Part shown: piece by piece, positions 13,741 through 30,149 of the stretch
Position numbering within the stretch: position 1 is the first letter of the stretch
Layout of the letters: every line of letters begins with the position of its first letter
Assembly: GCA_016617855.1 (NCBI GenBank)
Contig: JAECUM010009444.1
Coordinates: forward strand, 1 to 64,000
Direction: 5' to 3'
Length of the DNA stretch: 64,000 nt
Source of the DNA: Megalonaias nervosa
Taxonomy: Eukaryota; Mollusca; Bivalvia; Unionida; Unionidae
Translations under genes and position numbers: made by a program
Notes under the pieces: model-generated
The model's input: the letters and a program-made list of their open reading frames with translations, nothing else
The model's database searches: none
What the model was told of the DNA's origin: nothing

Positions 13741-14117
13741 ATAAAGTGACAGACATCGATTCTGACGAAAAAGAAAGTTGCTTAGAGCTGAAAACACACC
13801 TGGCAGAAACTGCCGTTCTATTTTGTTTTGCTGTAATGGCACAAGAAACAAATCTTATTCGCAAGTTTTCTGTTATGCTTTATAGAAGCAGCATACAGTC
13901 TTGCTTGCCTGTAGTATACTAGATTAGTTTTGTTTGTGTGGGGTCGGGTCCTGATGTGATCAGAACGATAATTTAGAGATAACATTTTATTATATATACT
14001 GGTGTAAAATAAGCATTCCATATACGATAAATATGACTGAAACAAGTTCGGTGGAGTGAGACATATCAAACAACAGCGTATTCTTGCAAAGAGTTTAAGC
14101 AACGCCCGATATAATAA

Positions 14118-14423
14118 ATGTTCGGTTCCTGTTTCGGGTGCCAGTATTGCACACAAAAAAAATTGGAACGTATCATTTTGTATTTGAAGGGCATTATAAC
14201 AGAAAATCTTGCAGTTGGCCATTTAAAGGGCAACAAGGCAGACAACAGGATTGAAATTCTAGAATTTTTATCATCACAGGAAAATAGCAAAATAACGTGT
14301 AATGAAGATACTAGCAATTTTTACAATCCGCGGGCAAGAGGAGAGAGAACAAGAAAAGCAGGAATATCTCTACATGTGTTCTGGTTTGACCAAAACGTCT
14401 TATTCGACTATCTTCAGCGCTAG
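14118..14423 (+). pseudogene. Second HNH endonuclease relic
   Basis: This frame contains a GNKADNRIEILEFLSSQENS stretch, the C-terminal half of an HNH_3 endonuclease, preceded by a KGIITENLAVGHLKGN segment where an active enzyme would carry its D-H pair. It is followed by a basic tail. The product is too short and lacks the N-terminal module. It resembles the relic 400 bp upstream but is not a direct duplicate, so the two are probably separate members or ends of one decayed element. I infer no function for it now. Confidence 0.6.
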
Positions 14424-14689
14424 ATACACGTAATTTTGCCTGAGCGTCACACAATTTTTGTTTGCTATGTTTTGTATTTTGTATTGCCTATATCAGGTTC
14501 AACTCTGCAAAAACATTTGGCTCTTGCATGTCTTCTGCTTTATTTCTGAAATATCCGTGGGGTCGTGTGTGGATGCCATCATCTACAATAGGATGACTTT
14601 CTTCATCGTATGCATGAAGCCCGATTTAATTTTGGCGCCACCGTATTCAAAACATGATGATCAGACCTAAATATATTCGTCTGCACATA

Positions 14690-15690
14690 CTGACATATTG
14701 TTTTGTTTTTCAGACAGCGCCGTCAAATAGTCCTCATGCTTGATAATATCTTTTACAACTCTTTTCTAGATCCCTTTGGCACATTGTTTTTTTTAATTCG
14801 TCCAACAACTTTAGCAGGTACGTCTTTGATTTGAGTGCAACACTTCAGCTATGGCTGCCGTATGCTCTTCCTTGAATTTTCCTATAATTTTTTTAGTACT
14901 CTTGTAATAGAACTTGTTATAATTATCACAAGTACAACTAGAAAAATTAAATTTGCCCTTCAATGCAAACATCTCCTCATAAACGTCATGTGCCCTAATC
15001 TCATAACAGAGCGAATCTTTATCGGTAAGACACATAACTTTGTGTCTATATTTCACTTTGACAACATTGTACTAAAATTATTCATGTGATACTTTGATAA
15101 CTCAGCTCAGCACAGCCAGCATATATTGTCTTTTTAATTTTGGACTAAGTTCTAATCAAATATTTTCATCGAAACAAAATCAGAGTCTGCAACTAGTTTG
15201 TGACTCCACATCACATCGTTTACAAGCTCTATATTTAATCGCTTCCTTATAGTCTCTATAGCCACAAAGACAGAGTTATTCATAAGCTTAAAGAAATCGA
15301 GTTTAAAGTTATTTGTCGAAACTGCTCTCGTGCATATATTAAAATCAATACAAAGCTTCAACCAGGCTCCTTCTTTGAATTTTATAACACGATGAATTCT
15401 GATCAGCCTCATACTTAAGACATTGCTTTCGATTTCTGCAGTGAACCATACAGCGCGTCTTTTCAGCAAATTCGGGATTAGTTTCTGAACCCGAACATTT
15501 ACTACGCCAATTTGTTTCATACACACTGCAAAATGTGGACTCGAATCGTCCACAATCATGTTTTCTGGTGCCACGGGATAATCATTATGCAGGTCATGCA
15601 GGCTATCCGGACATTGGAGATCGACTTCTAAGCAAAAGATGGTGTCATCATCATTCCGCGATAATTTTCTGAATTTTTTTTCTGTCTAGT
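14690..15690 (-). pseudogene. Protein-primed family B DNA polymerase relic (Polinton type)
   Basis: Three polymerase landmarks occur in correct order on the minus strand but in different frames. Near 15,590-15,650 a motif A region reads LEVDLQCPDSLHDLHNDYPV. The long frame at 15,152-15,574 carries a motif B region with FFKLMNNSVF and a following RKRLNIELVN. The frame at 14,811-15,056 has motif C as TDKDSLCYEI followed by IGKFKEE. In the family (DNA_pol_B_2, Polintons and adintoviruses) these form the palm and fingers of the replicative polymerase. Frame changes between the motifs and TDKDS in place of TDTDS show the gene is dead. It is a different polymerase lineage from the one in the intact element at 44-47 kb. 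Confidence 0.75.
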
Positions 15691-18300
15691 GACATCCAAA
15701 CATATGCAGCAGAATGTGATATTTACTTTCTCACGTAGTTGGGTTCGAGCAGTAATTCCACTGATAAAAAGGAAACACTCAGTGATTCACTATATTGACT
15801 ATATTGACATCACAAATTACATCAGGAAAGTTAACCTAACTTACATTATATTAAATCCCTATTTATGGAACTGGAGTAGCCTGGGACGCTGTATCATCGC
15901 GGTACATAATGTTCTTACTGGTACATATTAAAACTGTTTTGATATTGTTGCTTACTTTCAATTTGTCAAGTTTCAATGACTTTCCCTCTTTCTATTCCTA
16001 TAAAAAAATCATTGTCAAACGAAGCGCTCAAATGTAAATAAAACAGTATACGATGGCTGACCCAGATTATCGCGGTATTTGCTCAACTTACGTATGGTAG
16101 CACACAAGTATTATAATAAAAATAAAATACGACTTACCTATGAGAAGAAATGTCCACGCTTGTACTGGTTTAGTGTTTCCACAATAAAAGGAAAGGATCC
16201 AATGATATAGTCCAACTCACAAATGTAATTCAAGTGTAAATCCATGCGGAATCCATGAATAACAACATTACAAATTAAATGCAACAATTATTTAACTTTA
16301 TATGAATTTTAAATGCAAAATGGGCAAAGAAATGTAACTATATAGCAACTATTATTAATATTATTATTTTTATTATTAAAATATTACAGATTTAAAGAAA
16401 GTTTAACTGTTATTATATTCTTATGCACGTACGAGAAATATGATCAGCAACAACATTTTGTGAATGTTGGTTCATATTGGCTACCATGAAATTAAATTGC
16501 AACCTTGACCTTGTAAGAACATGTATGTCACCATCAGTATATGACCTATAATCATCAAACATCAGACGATACACCGAATATATTTCGTAACCAAAGCCAA
16601 TGCAGGTATAACATGTTCGACTGGATTTTTTTATATGATGATCAACGTAATTGCATGAACTTTACAAAAACGTGATCTTCATTCTTTTTCATCGTAAAGT
16701 TATACAAAATGTTGACATTTTAGAGGAAATTGTGCTGTAAGATATTTGAATCTTTACTGCTACAGCTTTACATCTGTAAACAACCGCTAGACTGCGTGTG
16801 TCCAAAATTATTCGGAAAATCCCGTTTGCCGCGATAATATAGAGTCCGCGATAATACAGCGTTGGACTATATCTATTTTACTAGCAGCTACATTCCTTTG
16901 TCTTCTGGTATTTTCTTGTTTCTTGTTTTCCATGACGTTTCAGTGGTTCCAGTTTATCTGTGAGTAACATTGGCAGAACCAACCTGCTACTGCACAAATT
17001 TGTATTTCGTGTTCTATTCCTAAAAAAAAAACAAAAAAACAATTAGTTTTCTTGTGTTGTTTTTTTTTTGTTTTTTGTTTTGTTTTTAGTGAATGACCAT
17101 TTTACCTATTGTGTACTGAGTTTTAGTCTTTAGTGGACAGCATTACAGATAAAACAGTTGCATGTATAAATAAGGTTCCCCATGGGACATATATAGGATT
17201 AAAAAACATAACCCGTGGTTTATATACATTTAATTTGTAAGATATTATTCCTGTTACAGAATTAATTGATGAAGAAGAAAATAAATTAGTTGAAACTTTT
17301 AAGTAATTAAAGGTTCAACTAAAGTTTCATGCTCCAAAAGACTTTATTATGTACATTTAATTTGCATTGTTTGTTAGGGTTTTTTTTAAAAATGTATATG
17401 CTATTGTAATGCAACACTGTATGCTGGACTTAACTTTGTTCAAAATCAAGTTTATTTTCTACTTGACTTGAATTATTGATTTTTTTTTATTTTGTAAACA
17501 ACTATGACATAGCTAAAATATTCTCTGTGTGTACGAGTTTAATATCAGGATCATTATTTATAGAAGTGAACATGTCTAGTTGGGTATGGATCTGGATTAT
17601 TGGAATTCCCATACAATTTACCTGGCGTACCTGACAATGTGGGTATGGATCTGGGTTATTGGAATTCCCATACAATTTACCTGGCGTACCTGACAATGTC
17701 CAGATTTATGTTTTATGATATTAGTAACCAACTTTTTAATTATAGCTAACATTTTATTTTGTAAACATTAAAATCGTTCCAGAAGGTTATTTTCTATTTG
17801 ATAATGGGGTTGGGGGGGGGGTTATTTTTTATAAAATATTTATTGTGACCTGAGACTATATAATCTTGTTACTGGAAAGATTATTCATTCGTGCTATATG
17901 ATCTTGAGGAAGAATCAGTTGTATTCTTGTTGTGTTCATTTGTTCATCTGGGCTGGATTCATTTCTTTAAATTATTCAAGTGATTTTTCTCTGGAATATA
18001 TTTTAGTTTCAGCAAAAGATTGTTGGTACAGCACCACAATATTGGGTACCACAGACACATCTACACTTTCAGCATTGGATTTAATATGGATTTCTACTAA
18101 GTTTATTTCGAAATTTTATTATTAAGACTTGTGTCTGTAATTCTAGTATTATTTTGAGATTTAAAAATCGCAATACCTTATGTTCTTCATTTTATTTTTT
18201 CATTTTCACTTTGTATTCTAGGGAAATAAATTATTTGTTGAATTTTACAAAGCTTGTTGCTTTTCACTCTTTTCTGTTACTTAGTGTCGTAACAGCTTGG
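15691..18300. other. Intergenic, no gene seen
   Basis: AT-rich, with homopolymer-rich stretches near 17,020-17,090. Apart from a short tandem duplication listed separately, I see no gene or recognised element. Confidence 0.5.
17581..17698 (+). repeat. 59-bp direct tandem duplication
   Basis: Two nearly identical adjacent copies begin TGGGTATGGATCTGG and end CCTGACAATGT. They differ at one base (GATTATT versus GGTTATT), so the duplication is recent. No coding or structural role is visible. Confidence 0.9.
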
Positions 18301-18304
18301 ATAA

Positions 18305-19170
18305 ATGGAAGAAGGATTATGTGACAACCATAGGGGTGAGGATGGAGATTATGACTTTAAACCTACTATTGCGAGATCCCCACGTCACTATTCAGCAAGT
18401 TTCAATTATCGAGTCATCTATGGGGAAAAAACCATGTAACATATGATATGTGAAAGCTTGAAATAAAATGTCGTTTTAGTGAAATGACGTCTCTCCCGAG
18501 GCGGATACTCAGGCTGCTCGCCCTTCTTTACGGGGGAAAAGCGAGCCGAATAGCCATTAAACTTGGACCATATGCAGACTGTGTGAGCTGTTACATAAAC
18601 TCGACAATGTTTATGGTACAGTGGAAGTCACCGAGTCCGTTTTAGCCCAGTTTTATGATGCGTGACCAGGGGTGAATGAGGATGTTTCTAGTTGGGAATA
18701 CCGACTAGTGGACATTCTTGTCATAGCAATTGAGCTAGATGAAATCGAAGCTAGTAATGCTGACAACACGCTTAGGCCATTGTTTTGGACGGGTATGAAA
18801 TCCTCTTTTGAAAGACATATCTGCCATACATATCATTCCATAATGAGCTCTGATGATCGTACTGTAACAATAAGGAGGACTGAAAATGATGTAAGCAAAA
18901 GAAAATGCGAACATCAAACAAAGAAACTTTAACTATCCATGATAGTGACGGTGGATACTAGCTGACAAAGTTGAAGGTGGTGATAGTTCAGCTTGCTGCA
19001 GAAGTTTCAAATCTAAAAAATAATATGACCCCTATTTGACCCAGTCAAGTCTCGGAAAGCTCTTGGCAACAATCGCGTGCGCAAATGTATGGTAAAAGTG
19101 AATCTCACGGGCGCAGTGAAAGCGAGACGGCACCCATATGTTGGCGGTGCAGACAAGTTGGACATTTACA
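18305..19170 (+). pseudogene. Gypsy gag relic
   Basis: A start-like frame at 18,305 (MEEGLCDN...) and the open frame at 18,672-18,932 read like a Ty3/Gypsy Gag. The latter holds SSWEYRLVDILVIAIELDE and ASNADNTLRPLFWTGMKSS, a capsid-like pattern seen in many invertebrate Gypsy Gags. At about 19,135 a CWRCRQVGH segment is a partial CCHC zinc knuckle. Numerous stops and frame changes separate the pieces. Gag would form the nucleocapsid; this copy cannot. It leads into the protease and RT remains downstream. Confidence 0.65.
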
Positions 19171-19317
19171 GTATGGCGTTTGGTTGGGTCATTCGAGCAA
19201 TTTAAACTTGGGAAGGGGCTGTCTGTAGGCTCTTATTTTCAATGGAGCCCATGTAAAAGTGCATTGGGCATTTCGAATACTCGTCAGTTACCCGACGGAT
19301 TAGCCGGCATCAGCAAC

Positions 19318-21180
19318 GAGGTAGATGTTGAAATTAATGGTGTTACTGTAAAAACTTTGCTCGATACCAGTTAAACTGTCACCACTGTTAGCCAGGCATT
19401 CTATGACCGTCATCTTCCACGCCTCTTCTGCCACTTGAAAATATTCTAGATATTGAGTGTGCAGGGGGAATGTCTTTGCCCTATTCCAGTTTCATTGAAG
19501 TTGAAAGTGCTCCCCTCTGGTCTACCTAACAAAACAATGTGCAGGGGGAATGTCTTTGCCCTATTCCAGTTTCATTGAAGTTGAAAGTACTCCCCTCTGG
19601 TCTACCTAACAAAACAAATTACTATCTGATGTTGTTTGGTTTCCTTTCGGCAGGTACAAGGAGGCTGTAACGTTCCTATTAGATACAAATATGCTTCAGC
19701 ACTATATGAATTTGTACCGAAGACAATACGGCAAGAAGTTTTTGCAGACTGATAATTTGTTGATCACATGGTATTTAACTTTTCTATGCATGACTGTGCG
19801 CGAATATGAACTGACAAAGAGAAACAATAACATTGGCATTGTTCGTAATGCAGAGGACAAGAATTTAATTCTGCCATCTACAACCTCTAACCGTCTACAA
19901 ATCACCCGATGACCAAACGAAGGAAGTAAAGAGTGAAGCTGAAGGTACATCAATCTTTGAACAATTGCACATGTTATCAGAGGACCTGACAGCGGAGAAA
20001 GTAAAGGGGTTCAAAAACTTGACTGGTTTTTCTCACATGGTGACACATATATTGGTCTTGTCACGATTGTCAAAACGAAATCATACTGACCAACGAAACC
20101 CCTTCTAAGCAGAGACACAGGCAAACACCCCCGAGACTATATGATCAACTGCGGGAGTACCTTTAACAGCTTCAATCAAGTGAGGTAATTAGACCATGAC
20201 ATTCACTTTGGGCATCGAATGTGGTGTTGGCAAGGAAAAGGAATGGGTCACTCCATATGTGTGTGGACTATCGGCAGCTGAATCAAAGAATAGTCAATGA
20301 CTCGTAAGCGATTCCTGGGGACCGCTATTTTACAGTACTTGACATGAAGAGTGGATATCACTAGAATAGGGTTGAAGAACACAAGCCACGTACAACTTAT
20401 ACAGCTCGTCATTTTGGACTTTCTGAATTCAACAGGCTTCCTTATGGGTTAGCCACGTCACCAGCCAATATCATCGCATCATGTAAGATTGTCTGGATAC
20501 CTTCACACGAGGATATGTTTCATCTATTTAGATGACCTCATAATTTTTACCCACATATGAAGAGCACATGAAGAGGCTACCAATTGTATTTGACCGTCTC
20601 AAGAAAAGCGGTACTAAACTGTCTCCCAAAAGGTGTTGTTTTCTGAATTTAAAAGTCCGTTATGTTGGCCACATTGTTGCAGCAGACGTTATCCAGGAAG
20701 AGCCTAAGAAAATCGAAAACAATTGTCAACTGGCCTACACCAACGAACCCAGATGAAGTTAGGAGATTCCTTGGATTTGCAAGGTACTAAAGGCAATTCG
20801 TAAAGAATTTCTCGCAATTTGCAAAACCCCTTTGCGACATGATGACTTCACACTGACGAAACTAATAGGAAAGAAGTGAAAGCGATCATCTAATGATCAA
20901 GTATGGCATTGGGAAGGTAAAGAAAAATAAAACAGCTTAAAATCGGCTGAATGAACTGTTATCGACACATCCCATTCTGGTATATGTTGATTTTTATTAC
21001 CGTTTGAGCTCCGTACCAATGCTAGTAACAAAGGTCATGAAACTGTTCTATATCAAACACAGAATGGACAGAAAAGAGTGATAACATATGCTAGCAGAGG
21101 ACTTTCGAAACCTCAGCAAAAGTATCCGGTCCATAAATTGGACTTTTTAGCTCTTAAATGGGCCATCACAGAAAAGTAAC
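19318..21180 (+). pseudogene. Gypsy pol relic (protease, RT, RNase H)
   Basis: A protease active-site stretch reads VKTLLDTS followed by a stop and TVTTVS at about 19,340-19,395. Reverse transcriptase pieces follow: a CVDYRQLN-like segment near 20,260, FGLSEFNRLPYGLATSPAN at about 20,415-20,470, and the catalytic IYLDDLIIF box at about 20,525-20,552. Next comes an NPDEVRRFLGFA-like connection at about 20,745-20,785. RNase H remains near 21,070-21,170 include ITYASRGLSKPQQKYPVHK. Stops and shifts are frequent. No long terminal repeats or integrase were identified, so the copy is truncated. The family is Ty3/Gypsy; the clade is not assigned. Confidence 0.8.
19458..19617 (+). repeat. 80-bp tandem duplication inside the Gypsy relic
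   Basis: Two adjacent 80-bp copies begin TGTGCAGGGGGAATG at 19,458 and 19,538 and differ at a single base. They sit between the protease and RT remains, so the duplication arose after the element had decayed. Confidence 0.9.
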
Positions 21181-21639
21181 ATTATGGGGTGGGGGTGGGT
21201 GGGGGTAAATCTGTAAATAATTGGCGCTTAAAAGCCTCTAATGAAGGTGCTAAGTACTTTATGCTAGTACTGCCACATTGGGATCAATTTCAGCAACATT
21301 TTATATTGCAGATCGTGGCAGAACAAAATATCGTCTCTGCAGATTTGCGTACCTGCGGCGCCTGTAAATCCCGGTCCAAGTTACAGATATTTACGCTACA
21401 TGATCTTTTGTGAACAACATAATAAATATGTCAGAATTTGCAGGAATAGTGCACGAACTTAATAAGTCATTTTCTGAGAAAAAAGCATGATGAAATGGAA
21501 TTTGATACTGCGCTGGTCCATGGGTACTTAACAACAGTGGCGCTGAAAAGCTTTCTACAGAGAGCTAATTCAGAATCCAGATTACTTTAATGTGGACGTC
21601 GACATGAGCAATCTTTTTTTTTTGGGGGGGGGGGACTAA

Positions 21640-22830
21640 TATGGGGGTGCAGCAATTGCAAGACTAACTAGAAATGTATGAAAAAGTTGAAAAGTTATGC
21701 AATAACAAAGAGTCAGCTAGTATAACTAAAAACTTGGAGACAACAGTGAGAAGTATACTGAGAGATCTAAACAACAATGCCCTGAAAACAATTGTCAATT
21801 TTTGATATTTACTCCATATCATATGAAAGAATGAAAGAAGAAGAAAAATATCTAAGGGATATCTCGTTAGAAAACCAGCATCTAAAAAAGAGTTTAAAAT
21901 TATTGTGTATCATCCCACAGTCGATCTGTTGTTTCTGATGAAAGATTTCAGATAAGATGCTAAAGCGCTATACAAAATAATAAAGGATAAAATAAATGAA
22001 GATGTTGAGCAGCCACAAAAAGATGAAAAGCCACAAAACGATGAAATTTCAAAGGTTGTAAAATAAGATAGCTGAAGCTTAATATCACATGCTAAGATAT
22101 GGAAGCGAAAACGTGTGTAAAGACAACGTACTTCCAGTGGTTCTTCAGTACGTTGGACAATTAGCTCCAGAAGACACACTAGCCCTGGCTACGTTAGGCG
22201 CCAAGATCACATTTGACATATTGCCAATATAATATTTTGCGGACTCACCAGATCCAGGTAAAGAAATGAAACAGTATTTTTGAGACCGCTTGTTTGATCT
22301 GACGCCCCAAAAGAGCACACAATATTTCTGATCACATGCAACAACATTTAGGTGTTTTGCTCAGATTGGATCTAATGAAAATATTTAGTACATATGAAGC
22401 AATCATCAGATATCACGCAATGTAATATACTATGAAACCAAAATATCTTGCTGGTGCGGTTGCGTATCTTAACTCGAAACCAGATGTTGGATTCGGGATG
22501 ACAAGTGCTTATTATGATTCAGAAAAAAGTTTCTGCATTGACTATATGATTACAACCCCTTAGGTCCAACAGAAGAGATGGAAGAAATCTTTAAAAAAAA
22601 ATACGAAACATTTATGACAAAATTATACCATGACAAGGTGAAGCAAACATTTCCTGCATTTTACAGATTTATTACTAACTTACACAGACATTTAAGGCTG
22701 TACGAAATACCACTTGTTATATCCGACAGAGATATTCATCAGATTAGCAGCCATCTTGAAAAAGAACAGCAAGAAGAAATCGTTGCATATTATTGCAGCT
22801 ATCACAAGCGAGCTTACTGTTTTAAGTAGT
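21640..22830 (+). pseudogene. Unrecognised decayed coding sequence
   Basis: Several plus-strand segments in changing frames look protein-like rather than random. There is a charged coiled-coil-like stretch at about 21,675-21,800 and a KEEEKYLRDISLENQHLKKS stretch near 21,835. A DNVLPVVLQYVGQLAPEDTL segment occurs at about 22,120-22,180. An 83-residue open frame at 22,578-22,829 includes FPAFYRFITNLHRHLRLYE. I do not recognise the family. Breaks between segments suggest a dead gene or mobile or viral fragment. It follows the Gypsy relic but does not resemble integrase or env that I can see. Confidence 0.35.
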
Positions 22831-24530
22831 CATAGAAGTATTAGTAATGCTTACTGTTTTAAGCAGTCATACAGGTATTAAAAATGCTTGCTGTTTTTGT
22901 TGACAGCAATGATGCTAGCATTAAGCGTCTCGAATAGTCCTGTAATGCTGCACTTATTTCAGCATTATAAATATTTTGTTGTGGGATGTGAACTGTCTGT
23001 ACCACGGCGTTTGGGGACGTGCCAACCATTAGGATGCATTTTTTCAAGCCAGGTGTGCGTGCGAGCGCACGTGTGTGTGTCTGTACACGTACATTTTTTC
23101 TATATCGCCATCTCGAATGGATACGCGAGATACGAGAACACTAAAATCAAAATTAAACATCACTAGATCGTTCATTTTGTGTGCATCACCATTTTGTGTA
23201 GTAATTTGAGAACACTAAAAAGAAAAAGGTTTTAAAAACAGCATATTTGACAATATTACTTTTAAAAAAATACATTTACTAGACAGTCCTCCTTAGTTGG
23301 TCACCACAGAAGCTGACCCTTAAGTGGAGCAAGCAACCAACTGGGTTATAAAATACAGGTAACTACTTTATTTATACGTGGTAAGCAAGCACTGTGTGAA
23401 ACTCCTGCAAGCCATCAGGACCAGTAACCTGAAAATACTACTGGTCCTGTCCATAACCAATTGGTCCTACATTTCATCATACTAGAAGACAAATGTATTC
23501 AATGTTAAATTAAGGTATTTATGTTAGACTTGGTTTTTATGTTATATTTGGTTTTTGTTATACCTGGTTTTTATGTTACACTTGATTTTTTAATATCCCT
23601 ATTAACATCATAAAAAGATTTTTTAAAATAATTTGGTTAAATTTACCCGATATGCCTAAAAATCCAACTTGCCAGACGGACTGGCTACTCATTTTTTTTG
23701 CCCCACCTTGCCGTGACATTGACTGGCATTGGACCTGAGGCCGGCAGCAATTTCGCACGCTGTAAGCAAGGCTTCTTGGTCTAATGGCAACATGCAAAAT
23801 GTCAGTCTTGTAAGCATTATTTCACAGATGAACATAACAAAATAAAGACCAGTAACACTATGAGGGACAGCACAGCTGCAGACCGGACAACCATTTTCCC
23901 AATGTGAAAGCCCAATCGGGCAATCAAGAGTGACTTTAAGACATGATCATAATGAAAATTATAATGGTATTTATATATATTCCAGGGACGCACATAATCA
24001 TGAAATTATCCGTAAGTGTACCTACAGCACAGTGCCTGAAATATCTCAGTATAATTCTTTATTTGAGCGATTTGTGAATACTAGCGGTAAGAGACCACAC
24101 GAATCAACATGTGTTAGCGACTCATTATCAGATGAAGTAATCACAGTCCGTGATACAAGCTCTTCAGAGTGAACCCTAAGGAAACAATACTCATAAATGT
24201 TTGCATTTTGTCAACACACTTCCGCATGATAGCGGTATCTTTCTACTTTGCCTTGCCATAATTGAGACCTACGATCTACTATTACGCCATCCAACTGGTC
24301 TGTTGAAGAAATGGATACTCTATGGAGCCTGTTACAGCCGGTTATGTTCGCTGATTTTAGCTAAAGGAATATGGCGCGTTGTTATAATAGAACCAGTCAC
24401 AATTGTTGCTGCATGTTATGTTAGCTAAACAAAAGTCCCACGTGCATTGAGTTTGTGGTCTAGAGTGGCAAACTTGTAGCAAGCTGGTGGAAAACACGAT
24501 AGCGTCAATTGCTAGATTATCTTGACTTCA
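22831..24530. other. Intergenic, no gene seen
   Basis: It contains a short imperfect repeat near 22,825-22,885 (GCTTACTGTTTTAAGTAGTC and a variant), a Pu/Py-rich stretch near 23,060, and small frames without recognisable domains. Confidence 0.5.
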
Positions 24531-24534
24531 TGAG

Positions 24535-24557
24535 TCTCTCTCTCTCTCTCTCTCTCT
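24535..24557. repeat. (TC)n microsatellite
   Basis: An uninterrupted TC dinucleotide run of about 11 units, immediately beyond the transposase relic. Confidence 0.95.
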
Positions 24558-24559
24558 GT

Positions 24560-25138
24560 GAATTCTAACTGATGATAGTTTTCTAGATTGTTCCACTTCA
24601 CGGGCAGAAAGCTGTTGTTTTTTTCCCCCCTTTGTAAATGCTGGCAAGATCAACTCTGCAGAACATTCAGTTGCCATGTCTTCTTGAAGAGTAAAACCCT
24701 GTCTGCCAAAATCTGATCCCCAGGGTGATGGAATACTCTGCTGATATATCCTGATTTGCGTGATATTTCAATATCTGAAACACGTCCTTCCCAGGCCTTG
24801 GACAGAAACACAACTGATCCCAAGGGATGACATGCAACAAGAAACTTCACTGTTGTGTGTTTTTTGTAGCTACTGTAGCACTCGGCTTCAGCTTTGTACA
24901 CTTTTGGGTTTTCAATGAAGATTTCAAAGCAGTCAATTATATTCGTCAAACGCAGAAAGTGCATCTTGAAAACTTCGGGAAAAGTTGTAAAAATAGTATC
25001 TCGGTCTGGCCAGTAAATCATAAACTTGAAAAAATGGCAAATTTTCCTTTTGCATATGATGGTTTGTGCACCAACCAACACTGCAAATCTTAGGCATATC
25101 TTAAAATATTGTATAACTGTCTCCCACACGTTACTCAA
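24560..25138 (-). pseudogene. DDE transposase relic (DDE_Tnp_4, IS4EU/THAP-associated type)
   Basis: The minus-strand frame at 24,650-25,138 carries TNIIDCFEIFIENP, where the first catalytic Asp sits in IIDCFEIFI. It continues with YSSYKKHTTVKFLVACHPLG and then SKAWEGRVSDIEIS and GDQILADR, the second Asp region. This series is characteristic of the DDE_Tnp_4 superfamily endonucleases of IS4EU/ISL2EU-like DNA transposons, which often carry THAP fingers. The reading then shifts frame after LADR, and coding-like sequence continues to about 24,560. The N-terminal finger, the final Glu region and the inverted termini are not seen. It is a truncated, frameshifted remnant. Confidence 0.8.
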
Positions 25139-25391
25139 GTCACTAGAACAATATGGCGGTTGTTTTCACCTCGGCGGTCGTAACTATGCACTGACGTGGA
25201 AAAGTGTCCGGATTCCCGACCCAGCCGTACTGTTACTAAGCAATTGTTTTCACCTCCGCAATATGGCGGAAAGTAGGTCGCCAAGCTTGTGACGTCATGC
25301 CGACCCAGCCTATTAGCTGATTTTAAATAGATTAAACAGGACCGATAGTGAGTTACATGTACTGTGTGCAATTAGGAATAACTATAAATGT

Positions 25392-25630
25392 GACAAAAGT
25401 TGTTGTGGGTTTAACGCCATTTTTCAGCACACGATAGGTTGTGTATGGCGGCCAGTATAACTGGTAGAGGAAAAACCCTGGTAAGAACCACCGACCCATG
25501 GGACGATAATGGCAAGCTTTTTCTCACACCCACATTGCTCGAACCCGAGACTCGAACCCACACGAACAGAGTTGGTAAAGGCGAGCGCTTTAGACCACTT
25601 GGTCACCCTGGACTCCGACAAAAGTTGTTG
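25392..25630 (-). mobile_element. tRNA-derived SINE (copy 3) with 14-bp TSD
   Basis: The element is at 25,406-25,616, read on the minus strand. It has an A-box-like TGACCAAGTGGTCTAAAGCG in the head and a B-box-like GTGGGTTCGAGTCTCGGG. The body is shared with the copies at 1 and 1.9 kb, and the 3' end lies near the ATGGCGTTAAACCCACAAC equivalent. The 14-mer GACAAAAGTTGTTG is duplicated exactly at 25,392-25,405 and 25,617-25,630, which proves retrotransposition. The exact duplication suggests a fairly recent insertion. Confidence 0.9.
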
Positions 25631-30103
<4,473 letters not shown>

Positions 30104-30149
30104 GGGATCATAGACTCAAAACTCACGGCACCATTGTATCAAAGACCTA

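Noticed and set aside
13574..14317. Minus-strand frames of 80-134 codons overlapping the HNH relics
   Set aside because: They are antisense shadows of the plus-strand HNH remains and have no recognisable content.
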